A stretch of 23,293 bases of DNA from Heterotrichella gracilis (lineage: Eukaryota > Sar > Xanthophyceae > Tribonematales > Xanthonemataceae), in contig JAULBX010029214.1 in NCBI GenBank assembly GCA_032358255.1, positions 1 through 23,293 of the forward strand. The letters run 5' to 3'. The first letter of the stretch is position 1, and every line of letters begins with the position of its first letter. Shown piece after piece: positions 1 through 9,325 of the stretch. The translations under genes and the position numbers were made by a program. The notes below the pieces were generated by a model. That model had not been told where the DNA came from. It worked only from the letters and a program-made list of their open reading frames with translations, and did not search any database.

Positions 1-489
1 ATAAACGTACAAAACGGTGCAACCCCTGATCAGAATGTATTTAGTCAAATAGCGGTTTCAGGTCAATCAAATGTGGTGGCAGATTCAGCAACAGACACTT
101 TGACTTTGGTTGGCAGTGGTAATATTGCAATCACAACAAATGCAACAACAGATACCATTACAATAGCGTCAACAGGTGATTTAGTAGCATCAAACAATTT
201 ATCGGATTTAACAAATGCAGGAACAGCAAGAACAAACCTTGGCGTGGCTATTGGTACGAACGTCCAAGCATATTCAAGCATATTAGCAGGTACTACAGCA
301 TCTTTTACAACTGCTTTAGAAACAAAATTAAATGGTGTGGCAACAAATGCTGATGTAAACACCATTAATTCTGTAACGGCAGGTATTACGGGTGCGAATC
401 AAGTAACCAATGTCATATTTATTTCACAAGCAAATTATGACGCAATAGGCACTAAAAGTGCAAGTACCCTTTATGTTATTGTTGGTTAA
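1..489 (+). CDS. Tail fibre-like structural protein, C-terminal part (5' end outside window)
   Basis: The frame is open from base 1, so this is the 3' end of a longer gene; the internal GTG at 73 need not be the real start. The visible 162 residues are rich in Thr, Ala, Ser and Asn and lack Cys. The repeated TDTLTL and TDTITI strings suggest beta-rich virion appendage repeats. NLSDLTNAGTARTNLGV is a motif that recurs in phage tail fibre proteins, and the end (STLYVIVG) resembles the short beta-strand terminus of many fibre and collar proteins of marine and gut phages. It ends 2 nt before an adhesin-like gene and lies upstream of the tailspike, so it probably belongs to a host-recognition cluster. 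The assignment as a virion fibre or collar protein is inference from composition, motif and position. Confidence 0.7.
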   Translation: MNVQNGATPDQNVFSQIAVSGQSNVVADSATDTLTLVGSGNIAITTNATTDTITIASTGDLVASNNLSDLTNAGTARTNLGVAIGTNVQAYSSILAGTTASFTTALETKLNGVATNADVNTINSVTAGITGANQVTNVIFISQANYDAIGTKSASTLYVIVG

Positions 490-491
490 GT

Positions 492-1361
492 ATGAAAATA
501 GGAAATACAAATATCAATAAATTTTACGTTGGTAATAATAACGTAAATAGAATTTATATGGGGAATACTTTAAAATATGATAACTCATTGTGGACATTGA
601 ATGATACCACAGTTTTCGCTTGGTATGACATGAATCAAGGCATTATTGATGCAGGAGCAGGTAAAGTATCAGCGTGGAATGACGCTATGGGAAGTAGTTT
701 GCGAAATATCACACAGGCGACAAGTGGAAGCCGTCCTACTATAACGTCTGATGCTGTAGAATTTAATGGAACAAGCGAATTTTTATCAAATAGTAATGCC
801 TTTATGTATGGTAAAACTGAGGGTGTTCATATTATTGCTATTATGTCAGGCGATGCAAGTACTGGCACGACACAAAGAGGTATTTCCGAAGCAAATTCTG
901 GAAATGCTATACAAAATTATTCTCTTTTATGTAAAGATAACTCACCTGCTTTAAACTACGATAAAACAACACAAGCCATTAGGAATGATTCATCTACAGA
1001 TATTATTACTTTCGGTGGTAACGCAGGAGCAAGTTCAGCTTGGGATAGCAGTTTCAAATTAATAGAACATATTGATACTACAAGCCAAATAAAAACAGCA
1101 GTGAATTGTGTGGATGGGATTACCCCTATTTCATATACACGATCAGGGACTTTAGATCTTAATACCTTTGCTATAGGTGCTTTGGTTAGAAGTACTATTT
1201 TACAATGGATGCAAATGAAAATCAAATCTTTAGTTATAGTACCAGCGACTATATCGACAGACCATAGACAAAGAGTACAAGGGTATTTATGCCATAGATA
1301 TTCTTTAACTTCCTTGTTGCCAGGACCACACCCATATAAAACCAATCCCCCCACTCGATAA
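492..1361 (+). CDS. LamG/concanavalin A-like phage adhesin, 289 aa
   Basis: The start lies 2 nt after the preceding stop, so the two are probably translated together. Residues ~1-30 carry short repeats (IGNTNINKFYVGN, NNVNRIYMGN) typical of the N-terminal adaptor of small phage virion proteins. From ~40 the pattern of AWYDM, KVSAWNDA, SRPTITSDAVEFNGTSEFL fits a jelly-roll lectin/laminin-G-like fold. The C-terminus (RQRVQGYLCHRYSLTSLLPGPHPYK) resembles the conserved ending of phage LamG-like proteins, usually read as QRIEGYLAHKWGL followed by LP..HPY. The likely role is glycan binding on the virion surface or tail tip. No catalytic residues can be recognised. Genes on both sides are fibre-like, which supports the call. 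Confidence 0.65.
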   Translation: MKIGNTNINKFYVGNNNVNRIYMGNTLKYDNSLWTLNDTTVFAWYDMNQGIIDAGAGKVSAWNDAMGSSLRNITQATSGSRPTITSDAVEFNGTSEFLSNSNAFMYGKTEGVHIIAIMSGDASTGTTQRGISEANSGNAIQNYSLLCKDNSPALNYDKTTQAIRNDSSTDIITFGGNAGASSAWDSSFKLIEHIDTTSQIKTAVNCVDGITPISYTRSGTLDLNTFAIGALVRSTILQWMQMKIKSLVIVPATISTDHRQRVQGYLCHRYSLTSLLPGPHPYKTNPPTR

Positions 1362-1400
1362 TTTTTTTATAGTAATCTAATTATTGTAAACGGATTAACA

Positions 1401-4400
1401 ATGGTTAAACTTTCAGAATTTGATACATCAAAAGTAACGCTCGACAGTACGGATAGACTTTTAATAACGGATATGCAGACTAATCCGCCATCGTCTAAAT
1501 ATCATACATTTAGTAATTTAAAAAATAGTATAATTCAATCACAGACACAAACGATTGAGGGTTATGTGGAGGATGCTTTAGATTCAAAGGTTGACGCACA
1601 ATTAGCACAAGCCAACGCTGAAATCGTTTTAGGTAATGTTATAGCTACAGCTGAGGCTGTTGGGAATAAAGTATTCTATGATACATACGCTTTGGCAAAC
1701 AGTGCTGTTGGAGGTTTAGCTAATTTACAAGTCGTAGAAGTATTTGCTGATGAGACTAAAGGGGGCGTAAGAACTCTTTATCGTAAAGAGGGGGGTGTTT
1801 TAGTATATAAAGCCAATGGGGGTGTTTCTGTTGAAGACCCATTTATTCCCATGAAAGAATCTTCTGGTATATTCTCCCCTACTATAATAAGAGATATATT
1901 GGAAAATAAAATATATCTTAATATGACCAATCCTACCGTTGATGGCGTAACTAATTTATCTCCCAAAATACAAGCTTGTTTAAATGAAGTGGCAAAAGAA
2001 AGTCGTAGAGGACGAAGAGAAGTAGTCATTACTGGAAAGGGAAATTCAAATTTAATTGGTTTAAGATCTCGATTACATATGCCTACTAAATGTAGCTTGA
2101 TATTTGACACCGATACTACCCTAATTCCTTTGGTTGCAGATGTGTATGGGGTGGACTGTACAGCGAGCTATCCAACAATATGGAACAATCTAGTCGTTGA
2201 TGCTTTAAAATATAAGGATAGAGTAACAGTAACTAATGCAAATGGTGCTTTATATAATACAGGGGATTGTATTGTAATCCGCTCACAAAAACTTATAGAT
2301 ACATCTCCCAATATACAGGGGGCTAAAATAGGTCAACAGTGCAAAATTTGGAAAAAAGAGGTTGGTGCTTCAAATACAATACTCCATTTAGATCAATGTT
2401 TAAATTATACATATTTATTATCTGATGTTGCACAAGTAGGGAAAATATTAAATCCAAAAGAGGACATAAGAATATCGAATTTTCGTATGGGAGAAGATGG
2501 GAGAGATATACGAGGCGGTAATGCTATAAATCTTTTCTTTGTTGATGGTGCAATGATTGAGGGTACAATTATTAAAAATTTAAGAAACCCTGATAATGAG
2601 AATTTACAATCCAAAAACGGCGTTTCTGTAAGTGGTGGAAGAAATATAGTGATACAAAACACTTTTGTTTCAAGGGCAGGTTGGTATAGTATTGGAATAC
2701 AGGGGTGTGCGGAAAATATAAGAGTATATGATTTAGAATCTTACTACCCAAGACATCACACATCATTAAACTGGGATAATTACGACCACGAACCACAAGA
2801 TGTTTACATAAAAAATGCACGAGGATATTTTGCATATTATAGTGGTTTTGATACGCATGATGTGGGTATTAATACGCATTATGAAGATGTTATATCTGTT
2901 GCTTCACAATTTGACGCTGGATTCCAACTAAGAACAAGTGATGTAAAATTCACAAGAGTTAAAGCGTATGGGAACTATACAGCAGGTATTATATGTAGGA
3001 CTGAAACAGGTGATGTTACAAAATTAGGAAAGTATTACATTGAAAATTCTGAATTTGATGATAATCTAAGAGGGGGTGTTGTGATGCCTGCATCATTTGA
3101 TATACACACATCTAAAATAAGAAGAAATGGTTTTGGTGAATCATATTCAGGAGGTATAACGACACGGGGCGGTTTAATTAAAGACTGTGTAATTGAAGAA
3201 AATCACGATAACGCAATAATTTATGGTAGAAGTTTAGATTGGTTTGGTGTATCAAATGAAAGATTAGTAGTTGATAGTATTACTGCCCCCGCAAGTGTAA
3301 ACCAGTTTAGGTTAGTCGCAAATAGTGATGTCACTCGCACTACAGATACAAGATTCGATTTATTAGAACTAAAAAATTCTTTCGTACCTGGGTATGCTGA
3401 AAAAGCAAGATTTTTTACATCGGGTGCTGTAACAACAACTAGCTCTACAACAGAGGCAACACCACCAAGCCCCCCTGTAACGACAACAACATCAGTAACT
3501 TCTGACCCAGTGACATCTTCAACATCAACTGATACTATATCAACTACTGTAACTACAGTGACAACTCCGACCGTAACTACAGTAACGACAAAAACAGTAA
3601 CGACACCAAAAATACAACCAAACCCATGCAGAGTAGTACATTCAAACAATAGATGGGGTACTGATAAAACATTTGGTTACGCTCAATTAGTCGGGGGTAA
3701 AGCGTATGTGTCAAATAACAATGTATGGGATTTTTTAAATAATAATTATTTAGAAGCGGAAAGCCCTAGGTGTAAAATTCATTTAACCCAAGAGGGTGTA
3801 TCAAATACATACGAGGGCATTCCTAATAAATCCCTTATTGGGGCAAGTGTTGGCACTGGCGTGGAGAATCTTCCAGATGATTGGGTGATTGGGTCTAGTG
3901 GATTAGGTGTTTTGACGTTGAGTGTTGTTGGTTTTAATGCTAATATAGCAGAACCTTATGTTGACGTAAGGATAAATGGCACTACATCGACAACAGCTTG
4001 TTCTATCAATTTTGGGGATTCCGACCCATTATCAACTATACCAGCTACACCAGGTAGCGTTTGGAATACTTCATATTCTATAGATTTAATTGCAGGTAGT
4101 ATGGCTAATGTTAATTCAGTCAGTAATGTTTTAGCAGAAAATAATGCAAGTGGCAGTACATTAACTACCTTGGTAGATATTTTCCCATTCGTAATAACAT
4201 CAACAGATACGTTGTTTACAAAGCAATGGACAGTAACAAATGCCAATACAGTTAGAATAAGACCTGGCTTTAGATTTGCGTGGTCTAACGGTGTTGCTTT
4301 AGATTTTACTATTCGTATAACAAAACCTAGATGTATCTTAAATGCAACAAGGGCGGAGGGAACACTGATTGTTGATGAGATTAGAAATAATTTGGGGTTC

Positions 4401-4472
4401 TCTATTGGTTTATATAAAGCCGATGGAACTCTCGTAAATAGTAATGCTGTTGTAAGATACGACATTATCTAA
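1401..4472 (+). CDS. Tailspike protein with beta-helix region and Thr-rich linker, 1023 aa
   Basis: This large virion protein probably binds, and perhaps depolymerises, a surface polysaccharide. Residues 1-100 look like a virion-attachment region with a short helical stretch (QTIEGYVEDALDSKVDAQLA). Residues ~112-135 carry FADETKGGVRTLYRKEGG, a motif often seen just before the beta-helix in tailspikes. Residues ~175-670 have the irregular Gly/Asn/Val pattern of a right-handed parallel beta-helix (pectate-lyase-like fold), including runs such as GVSVSGGRNIVIQNTFVSRAG. Residues ~675-741 are an almost pure Thr/Ser/Val/Pro linker. Residues ~742-1023 form a separate C-terminal beta-rich region, possibly a trimerisation or second receptor domain. 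Catalytic residues cannot be assigned from sequence alone. The gene is followed 7 nt later by the portal gene. Confidence 0.75.
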   Translation: MVKLSEFDTSKVTLDSTDRLLITDMQTNPPSSKYHTFSNLKNSIIQSQTQTIEGYVEDALDSKVDAQLAQANAEIVLGNVIATAEAVGNKVFYDTYALANSAVGGLANLQVVEVFADETKGGVRTLYRKEGGVLVYKANGGVSVEDPFIPMKESSGIFSPTIIRDILENKIYLNMTNPTVDGVTNLSPKIQACLNEVAKESRRGRREVVITGKGNSNLIGLRSRLHMPTKCSLIFDTDTTLIPLVADVYGVDCTASYPTIWNNLVVDALKYKDRVTVTNANGALYNTGDCIVIRSQKLIDTSPNIQGAKIGQQCKIWKKEVGASNTILHLDQCLNYTYLLSDVAQVGKILNPKEDIRISNFRMGEDGRDIRGGNAINLFFVDGAMIEGTIIKNLRNPDNENLQSKNGVSVSGGRNIVIQNTFVSRAGWYSIGIQGCAENIRVYDLESYYPRHHTSLNWDNYDHEPQDVYIKNARGYFAYYSGFDTHDVGINTHYEDVISVASQFDAGFQLRTSDVKFTRVKAYGNYTAGIICRTETGDVTKLGKYYIENSEFDDNLRGGVVMPASFDIHTSKIRRNGFGESYSGGITTRGGLIKDCVIEENHDNAIIYGRSLDWFGVSNERLVVDSITAPASVNQFRLVANSDVTRTTDTRFDLLELKNSFVPGYAEKARFFTSGAVTTTSSTTEATPPSPPVTTTTSVTSDPVTSSTSTDTISTTVTTVTTPTVTTVTTKTVTTPKIQPNPCRVVHSNNRWGTDKTFGYAQLVGGKAYVSNNNVWDFLNNNYLEAESPRCKIHLTQEGVSNTYEGIPNKSLIGASVGTGVENLPDDWVIGSSGLGVLTLSVVGFNANIAEPYVDVRINGTTSTTACSINFGDSDPLSTIPATPGSVWNTSYSIDLIAGSMANVNSVSNVLAENNASGSTLTTLVDIFPFVITSTDTLFTKQWTVTNANTVRIRPGFRFAWSNGVALDFTIRITKPRCILNATRAEGTLIVDEIRNNLGFSIGLYKADGTLVNSNAVVRYDII

Positions 4473-4479
4473 TTAATTT

Positions 4480-6084
4480 ATGATAGTAAATGAAGATAAA
4501 TTTCGCATAAAAAGTATCGCAAAAGATGCTTTAGGTAATAAAAAAATAAATATATCTTTTGTACCCCCAAATGATGATGACGCATTGGGTATAGCATCTT
4601 CATATAATTCAAATTATTCAAACGCTTATACCCCATCATACAATACTAAAAATTCGGATTTCTTTAGGGGGATACAAGATTGTAGAATTATATCTTTACA
4701 CCCTTTGGTTAAAAAAATGTTAGATCATATTGAGGTGGAGGCTTTTCCTGTTTCAAGTGATGTTACAGGTAGATCCAGCAAAATAAATATAAAAATAGAC
4801 TTGGACGATTTACGAGAAGAACTTGGGGAGAAAATATTAAACGAGATTGATAGGTCTTTTAGAAAATCAATGCGTCTATTGAATTTTAAAACCACTGGGG
4901 CTAAAAAGTTTAGGAATTGGTATGTTGATGGTAAGCAGGCTTATCACATTATTACGAACGATAACAAAGAAGGAATACTTGAACTTAGAGAGCTTGATGT
5001 AGCTAATCTTAGAAAAATACGAAAAGAAGTCCGAGAGAAAGTTGATGGTATTGAAGTCATCACTGATTATGAAAATAAGTATATTTATACAACACAAACA
5101 AATAACAGTTTAATGGATTACGGTAATCAAATTGATGGACAAAATATAGAAATTGATGAATCAGCCATTATATATATTACAAGTGGTCTTTTAAATGAAA
5201 CAAAAACAAGATCCGTATCACATTTAGAACCTTTAATAAAACCAACACAAACATTGACAATGATTGAGGATTCTCATGTTATTATGAGAGTTGCTAATGC
5301 GTCAAGAACAAGGATATTCTACGTTGATATTGGTATGCACCAAAGTACAAGAGCAGAAAAACACATACAACAAATACAATCAAAATTAAAATTTAATGTG
5401 GAGTACGATACTAAAACTGGTCGATTAAGGGATAATAGACGTTTTGTAAGTGTTCTTAATGATATTTTTATTCCACGTTTATCAGGTTCAAACCAAACAA
5501 CTGAAATTAAACAGCTTCCTGGTGATGAGAATATTGATAAGATTCGTGACCTTGAATATTTCAGAAGCGATTTAATAGAAAAATCAATAGTACCCAAACA
5601 AAGACTAACCGCAAATCAAAGTTTTTCTTTAGGAAAGTCCAATGAACTTTCAAGAGAAGAATCAATATTCCATAAGCAGATTGAGGGGTTGCGTCAAAGA
5701 TTTGCAGACTTATTCCACGAGACAATAAAACGTGATTTAATCATTCGTAAAATTATGTCAGGTGATGAATACGATTATTATAAAGATGACATATATTTTA
5801 TATTCCCTACAGACAACCATTATAAAATGTTGTTGCAATTTGAAATATTAGACGAAAAGATTTCAAGAATACAGGCAATAGGGCATGATCCAAAATTATT
5901 CTACCCTGTTGAGGTGGTGGCTAATACTATTTGTGGATTTACTGATGAAGAAATGGCTTTGAATTTAGGTAGGTATAAACAAGATATTATGTTCGTACAA
6001 GAAATAGAAATGGATAGATTGGAATTAGAAGTTAGTCGTTCTAAGGAAATAAATCCCGAAGCATTTGAAGAACCAACGGAATAA
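4480..6084 (+). CDS. 20: Portal vertex protein (T4 gp20-like), 534 aa
   Basis: The portal forms the dodecameric ring at the unique capsid vertex, through which DNA is packaged and to which the tail attaches. Length (534 aa) is close to T4 gp20 (524 aa). The typical portal pattern is visible: an N-terminal wing, a central segment with SHLEPLIKPTQTLTMIEDSHVIMRVANASRTRIFYVDIG that matches the conserved gp20 core, then LRDNRRFVSVLNDIFIPRL and the helical IDKIRDLEYFRSDLIEKSIVPKQRL clip/stem region, and an acidic C-terminus. It heads the conserved order 20-67-21-22-23. No convincing Shine-Dalgarno site precedes the ATG at 4480, so translational coupling from the tailspike 7 nt upstream is possible. 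Confidence 0.95.
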   Translation: MIVNEDKFRIKSIAKDALGNKKINISFVPPNDDDALGIASSYNSNYSNAYTPSYNTKNSDFFRGIQDCRIISLHPLVKKMLDHIEVEAFPVSSDVTGRSSKINIKIDLDDLREELGEKILNEIDRSFRKSMRLLNFKTTGAKKFRNWYVDGKQAYHIITNDNKEGILELRELDVANLRKIRKEVREKVDGIEVITDYENKYIYTTQTNNSLMDYGNQIDGQNIEIDESAIIYITSGLLNETKTRSVSHLEPLIKPTQTLTMIEDSHVIMRVANASRTRIFYVDIGMHQSTRAEKHIQQIQSKLKFNVEYDTKTGRLRDNRRFVSVLNDIFIPRLSGSNQTTEIKQLPGDENIDKIRDLEYFRSDLIEKSIVPKQRLTANQSFSLGKSNELSREESIFHKQIEGLRQRFADLFHETIKRDLIIRKIMSGDEYDYYKDDIYFIFPTDNHYKMLLQFEILDEKISRIQAIGHDPKLFYPVEVVANTICGFTDEEMALNLGRYKQDIMFVQEIEMDRLELEVSRSKEINPEAFEEPTE

Positions 6085-6112
6085 CCTAATTAATTAAACG
6101 GAAACAAGAAAA

Positions 6113-6250
6113 ATGGAATTAACAAGAGAAATTATAGATAATATTACGACAGGGAATTATGCGAAAGCTACATTTGAATTTCAAAAAATATTAGCAGATT
6201 CTTATGAACAAATAAAACAAGAACTTAAAAAAGAATTTAAATATGAATAA
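6113..6250 (+). CDS. 67: Small prohead core protein, T4 gp67-like, 45 aa
   Basis: A 45-codon ORF lies exactly between gp20 and gp21, where T4-like phages encode the internal prohead core protein gp67. It starts MELTREIIDNITTGNY and contains AKATFEFQKILADSY. This follows the helical pattern at the start of gp67 homologues: a short first helix, then a segment ending in Phe and a helix of charged residues. T4 gp67 is 80 aa with an acidic tail, so this version would lack that tail. The stop overlaps the gp21 start by 8 nt, typical of coupled translation. A purine-rich stretch (GGAAACAAG) precedes the ATG. Function is inferred mainly from position and size. Confidence 0.65.
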   Translation: MELTREIIDNITTGNYAKATFEFQKILADSYEQIKQELKKEFKYE

Positions 6251-6881
6251 GGTATTCTTTGATTATTTTGACCCAAATAAAAATCTCGACATTGTTACGG
6301 AGAATGTAGGGGAGTTTCAAACACCTGTGCGAAAAATATCAGGTATCTTTATGCAAGCGGAAAAAGTAAATCGTAATGGACGTGTTTATGCACGAGAAAC
6401 ATTACAAGAAGCTGTTAGCGAATATCAATCTCTTATACAAGATGGGGATTCTTTTGGTGCTTTAGATCACCCTGATAATTTAGAAATGCGATTTAACGAA
6501 GTATCCCATTTAATAACACGTTTAGAAATGTCAGGGAATGATGTTTTTGGGGAGGCTGTTCTTATCCCAAATACTAGAAGTGGTGAGATTATTAATGGTG
6601 TTCTTAAAGTAAAGGAAGCCATGGGTATGCCAGCAAAAGTTGGAATATCATCGAGGGGTGCAGGAAAATTGGTTAAAAGAGGTAGTCAAAATTATGTCGA
6701 GAACTATAAATTGATTGCTGTTGATTTAGTATGTCGCCCATCAGCACAAGATGCTTATGTGTCAGCAATACGAGAATCTGAATATGTTTTTGAAAATGGG
6801 ATAATCAAAAGAGGTAATCCTGTTAATGAAAAGGCATATTCTACGTTTTTATCTAATTATAGTAAGTTAAGGTTAATTTAA
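6243..6881 (+). CDS. 21: Prohead maturation protease (T4 gp21-like), 212 aa
   Basis: This serine protease cleaves scaffold and capsid proteins during head maturation (peptidase family S77 in T4). Its length equals that of T4 gp21 (212 aa). Motifs in order: residues 37-50 (MQAEKVNRNGRVYA), the usual N-terminal strand-turn; catalytic His candidate H76 in GALDHP; nucleophile Ser candidate S136 or S137 in VGISSRG; then a conserved VDLVCRPSAQDA near residues 160-172. It sits directly before the scaffold and capsid genes it should process. The start overlaps the gp67-like ORF. Confidence is high from motif order and synteny. Confidence 0.93.
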   Translation: MNKVFFDYFDPNKNLDIVTENVGEFQTPVRKISGIFMQAEKVNRNGRVYARETLQEAVSEYQSLIQDGDSFGALDHPDNLEMRFNEVSHLITRLEMSGNDVFGEAVLIPNTRSGEIINGVLKVKEAMGMPAKVGISSRGAGKLVKRGSQNYVENYKLIAVDLVCRPSAQDAYVSAIRESEYVFENGIIKRGNPVNEKAYSTFLSNYSKLRLI

Positions 6882-6890
6882 GGGTAACAC

Positions 6891-7814
6891 ATGGCGAAAT
6901 TTAAAAAACAAGAAATATCTGAAGAAGATATTGAAAAAGTAAAAAAAGAATTATCTGAAAAAGGCATGGAAGTAGATGATACTGAAGATGACGAAGAAGA
7001 TGATGAGGAAGAAAAAAAAGATAAGAAAGAATTTGACGAAAAGTGTAAAGACAAAATCAAAGAACATCTTATTCAAAAAACTGCTTTAGAAGAAATTAAG
7101 AAAATTATTCCTGAGGGTGTTTCACAAGAGTTTGTTGAAAGCTTTGAAACAATCATCGTTGGTTTAGTTAATGAAATGATTATGAAAGTTGGCGATTCTG
7201 TAATTGCTGATGTACTTGAAGAGATGGACAATGAAATTGACGCTCTTGGTGAAACACATAAAACATTCATTGAAAGTTTCTTATCGGTGGAACTTGAAAA
7301 GTTTAAAGAAAGCAATAAAGAAAATATTGTTTCAAATATTAAACTTGAAAAAGCTGAAAAGTTTTTAAACGCAATTAAAGGTATTTTCTCAGAAAATCAT
7401 TTTGTGTTGGACGATGAAAAATTATCACAAGTAACACAAGCGGAAGATAAAATAACACAATTAGAAACAGAATTAAATTCTAATTATTCAATTATTAATA
7501 ACTTAAAAAAAATAATAAATGAAAAAGAAATTGCATTAGAAATGACAGTATTAACGTCAGATTTATCAGAATTGAATAAATCACGCTTAGTAAAGATGCT
7601 TGAGGGTCATAAAGAATTAGATTCTGCTAATTATATCAAAGAAGCTCAAAAGGTTAAAGATTTTCTGATTACAGAGAGTGTTGTTCCTAAAAAGGCTTTA
7701 GATGTTGTGGACGTTGTTTCTGAAAAAGATGAACAAAATGATGAAACACCTCAACTAACTGTAGAAGCTTTAAGTGAGTTAATATCAAAATCTACTAAAT
7801 TATTAAAAGGTTAA
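6891..7814 (+). CDS. 22: Prohead scaffold/core protein (T4 gp22-like), 307 aa
   Basis: This is the major internal scaffold around which the capsid shell assembles; in T4 it is later degraded by gp21. It is very rich in Glu, Lys and Asp. Residues ~20-45 are an extreme acidic/lysine tract (DDTEDDEEDDEEEKKDKK). The remainder is predicted to be largely helical, with a coiled-coil-like segment near residues 180-215 (TQAEDKITQLETELN and following). T4 gp22 is 269 aa. It starts 9 nt after gp21 with an AAGGG ribosome site and ends 2 nt before gp23, the canonical position. Sequence similarity between scaffolds is usually weak, so the call rests on composition and synteny. Confidence 0.9.
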   Translation: MAKFKKQEISEEDIEKVKKELSEKGMEVDDTEDDEEDDEEEKKDKKEFDEKCKDKIKEHLIQKTALEEIKKIIPEGVSQEFVESFETIIVGLVNEMIMKVGDSVIADVLEEMDNEIDALGETHKTFIESFLSVELEKFKESNKENIVSNIKLEKAEKFLNAIKGIFSENHFVLDDEKLSQVTQAEDKITQLETELNSNYSIINNLKKIINEKEIALEMTVLTSDLSELNKSRLVKMLEGHKELDSANYIKEAQKVKDFLITESVVPKKALDVVDVVSEKDEQNDETPQLTVEALSELISKSTKLLKG

Positions 7815-7816
7815 AA

Positions 7817-9265
7817 ATGGAAGATAAAAATAATATTAAAAAAAGTATCGTTGAGAACGTAAACCGTATCCGAGAAACTTTCTCTACTAACAATGCTGAT
7901 TTATTGCTTGAAGCGAATTATCATGCTTTAGTATCTGATGAATCAGAACAACTTTATAGTGAACATAAAGACAGTGGTTTAAAAGCAAAGGCTAAATACT
8001 TAGTAAGTAAATCCTTAGCAACACCTGATTTCATTAATTCACAAAGAACATTCTTGAACTCAATTAAAGATACTTATCTTACAGAGGGTGCATCAAACAC
8101 ATCTGTTGAGCGTATCGCATCATTTAGCAAATTGTTACCTGAAGTGTTGGCTCGTTCTATTAACATGGCTTTGGCAATGGAAAATGTTTCAAACGTTGTT
8201 AATATGAAATCTAATGCTACTACAGTGTCATTCTTACGCCGTATTTTAGGGGCTAACTCTGAAACAACTGAAGCTCTTTATGACCAATTAAATTCTACAT
8301 TTGGTGGAACTGGTGTTCATGGTGCTACTCTTGACCCACTTGCTGATTCTGGTGATACTGACACTGGTGGTTTAACACCTGCTGTTGCTGATGGTGTTGA
8401 TGATGCACAAGTTACAGGTGGTGTTTATGAGGTGGGTACAGGTCGTACTCGTATTGCAGGAGAGGCATTAGAGTTTGCTAACCGTTCCAAAGTTTCTGCT
8501 CGTATTGACCAAGTTCAATTAACTGCTGGTACTCGTGATGCTGTATTTGAGGTTTCTTCTGAGGCTTTGCAAGATGCAAGTGCTGAGTATGGAGTGGATC
8601 TAATCAGAGAGAACATGATTACAATGCAAAGTGAATTGTATCGTGCAATTTCTGCTGAAATGTATGGTCGTCTAGCTTTAGTTTCAAAACGTGTGAAAGC
8701 TTCTAACGGTGCTGATTTTATCTTTAACTTTGATTCCGTTGGTACTGCTAACGCTGAGAACTTTATGCTTAAAAACGCATTCTTGTTACAGTACATTTAT
8801 ACTATGCGTAGTCTTATTTCTAAAGATACTCGTGAGAGTGGTCTTAAATTTAAGGTATTTGCTACATCAAAAGTAATTCCTCATTTGTTGATGATTGATA
8901 CTTTACATAGTCAATTTGCTACACCAAATGTAACAACTGACTTTAATAATATTTCTTTCTTCCGTGGAATGTTGCGTGATATGGAAGTATTTGAAGTTAC
9001 TGATTATGGTAATGATAATGAATTTGTTATGGTTGTTGGTAAGGGTTCAAATACTTCAACATCTCCAATCGTTTATGGTAACTACGTTCCATTTTATACT
9101 GATGTTATTCGTGACCCAAATACAACTCATTACCGTTACCATGGTAAAATTCGTTCAGGTATGATTGCCAACCCATTGGGTATGGATAACTTGTCTTCTG
9201 AACTTGTTTTAGCACAGAACCAAAAATGTAAATACGCTCGTTTCTTACGTATTACTAACGCCTAA
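7817..9265 (+). CDS. 23: Major capsid protein (T4 gp23-like), 482 aa
   Basis: This is the HK97-fold major shell protein, a little shorter than T4 gp23 (521 aa). The N-terminal ~90 residues are helical and probably form the propeptide; L88-T89-E90 followed by GASN matches the (I/L)xE rule of gp21 cleavage, so maturation after E90 is plausible (inference). Downstream come the gp23-type segments FSKLLPEVLARSINMALAMENV, FGGTGVHGAT, the GGVYEVGTGRTR loop and the C-terminal YHGKIRSGMIANPLGMDNL. Codon choice differs from the neighbours: CGT for Arg, GGT for Gly and GCT for Ala dominate, as expected for the most abundant virion protein. It is followed by a strong terminator. Confidence 0.96.
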   Translation: MEDKNNIKKSIVENVNRIRETFSTNNADLLLEANYHALVSDESEQLYSEHKDSGLKAKAKYLVSKSLATPDFINSQRTFLNSIKDTYLTEGASNTSVERIASFSKLLPEVLARSINMALAMENVSNVVNMKSNATTVSFLRRILGANSETTEALYDQLNSTFGGTGVHGATLDPLADSGDTDTGGLTPAVADGVDDAQVTGGVYEVGTGRTRIAGEALEFANRSKVSARIDQVQLTAGTRDAVFEVSSEALQDASAEYGVDLIRENMITMQSELYRAISAEMYGRLALVSKRVKASNGADFIFNFDSVGTANAENFMLKNAFLLQYIYTMRSLISKDTRESGLKFKVFATSKVIPHLLMIDTLHSQFATPNVTTDFNNISFFRGMLRDMEVFEVTDYGNDNEFVMVVGKGSNTSTSPIVYGNYVPFYTDVIRDPNTTHYRYHGKIRSGMIANPLGMDNLSSELVLAQNQKCKYARFLRITNA

Positions 9266-9293
9266 TTATAATAAGAACACACATTTAAACTTA

Positions 9294-9325
9294 ACCCCTG
9301 TAAGTGATTACAGGGGTATTTTTTT
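9294..9325 (+). terminator. Rho-independent terminator after the major capsid gene
   Basis: A perfect 10-bp stem (ACCCCTGTAA at 9294-9303 with TTACAGGGGT at 9308-9317) is closed by a GTGA GNRA-type tetraloop and followed by A and seven T residues. It begins 28 nt after the gp23 stop. The T-run overlaps the stop codon of the convergent small gene at 9324-9506. Confidence 0.92.

Noticed and set aside
471-482. TTATGTTATTGT resembling the extended -10 promoter class
   Set aside because: There is no -35 at the proper distance, and it encodes the conserved end of the fibre-like protein.
3221-3649. 142-aa minus-strand ORF opposite the tailspike linker
   Set aside because: It is a low-complexity Val-rich shadow of the Thr-rich linker.
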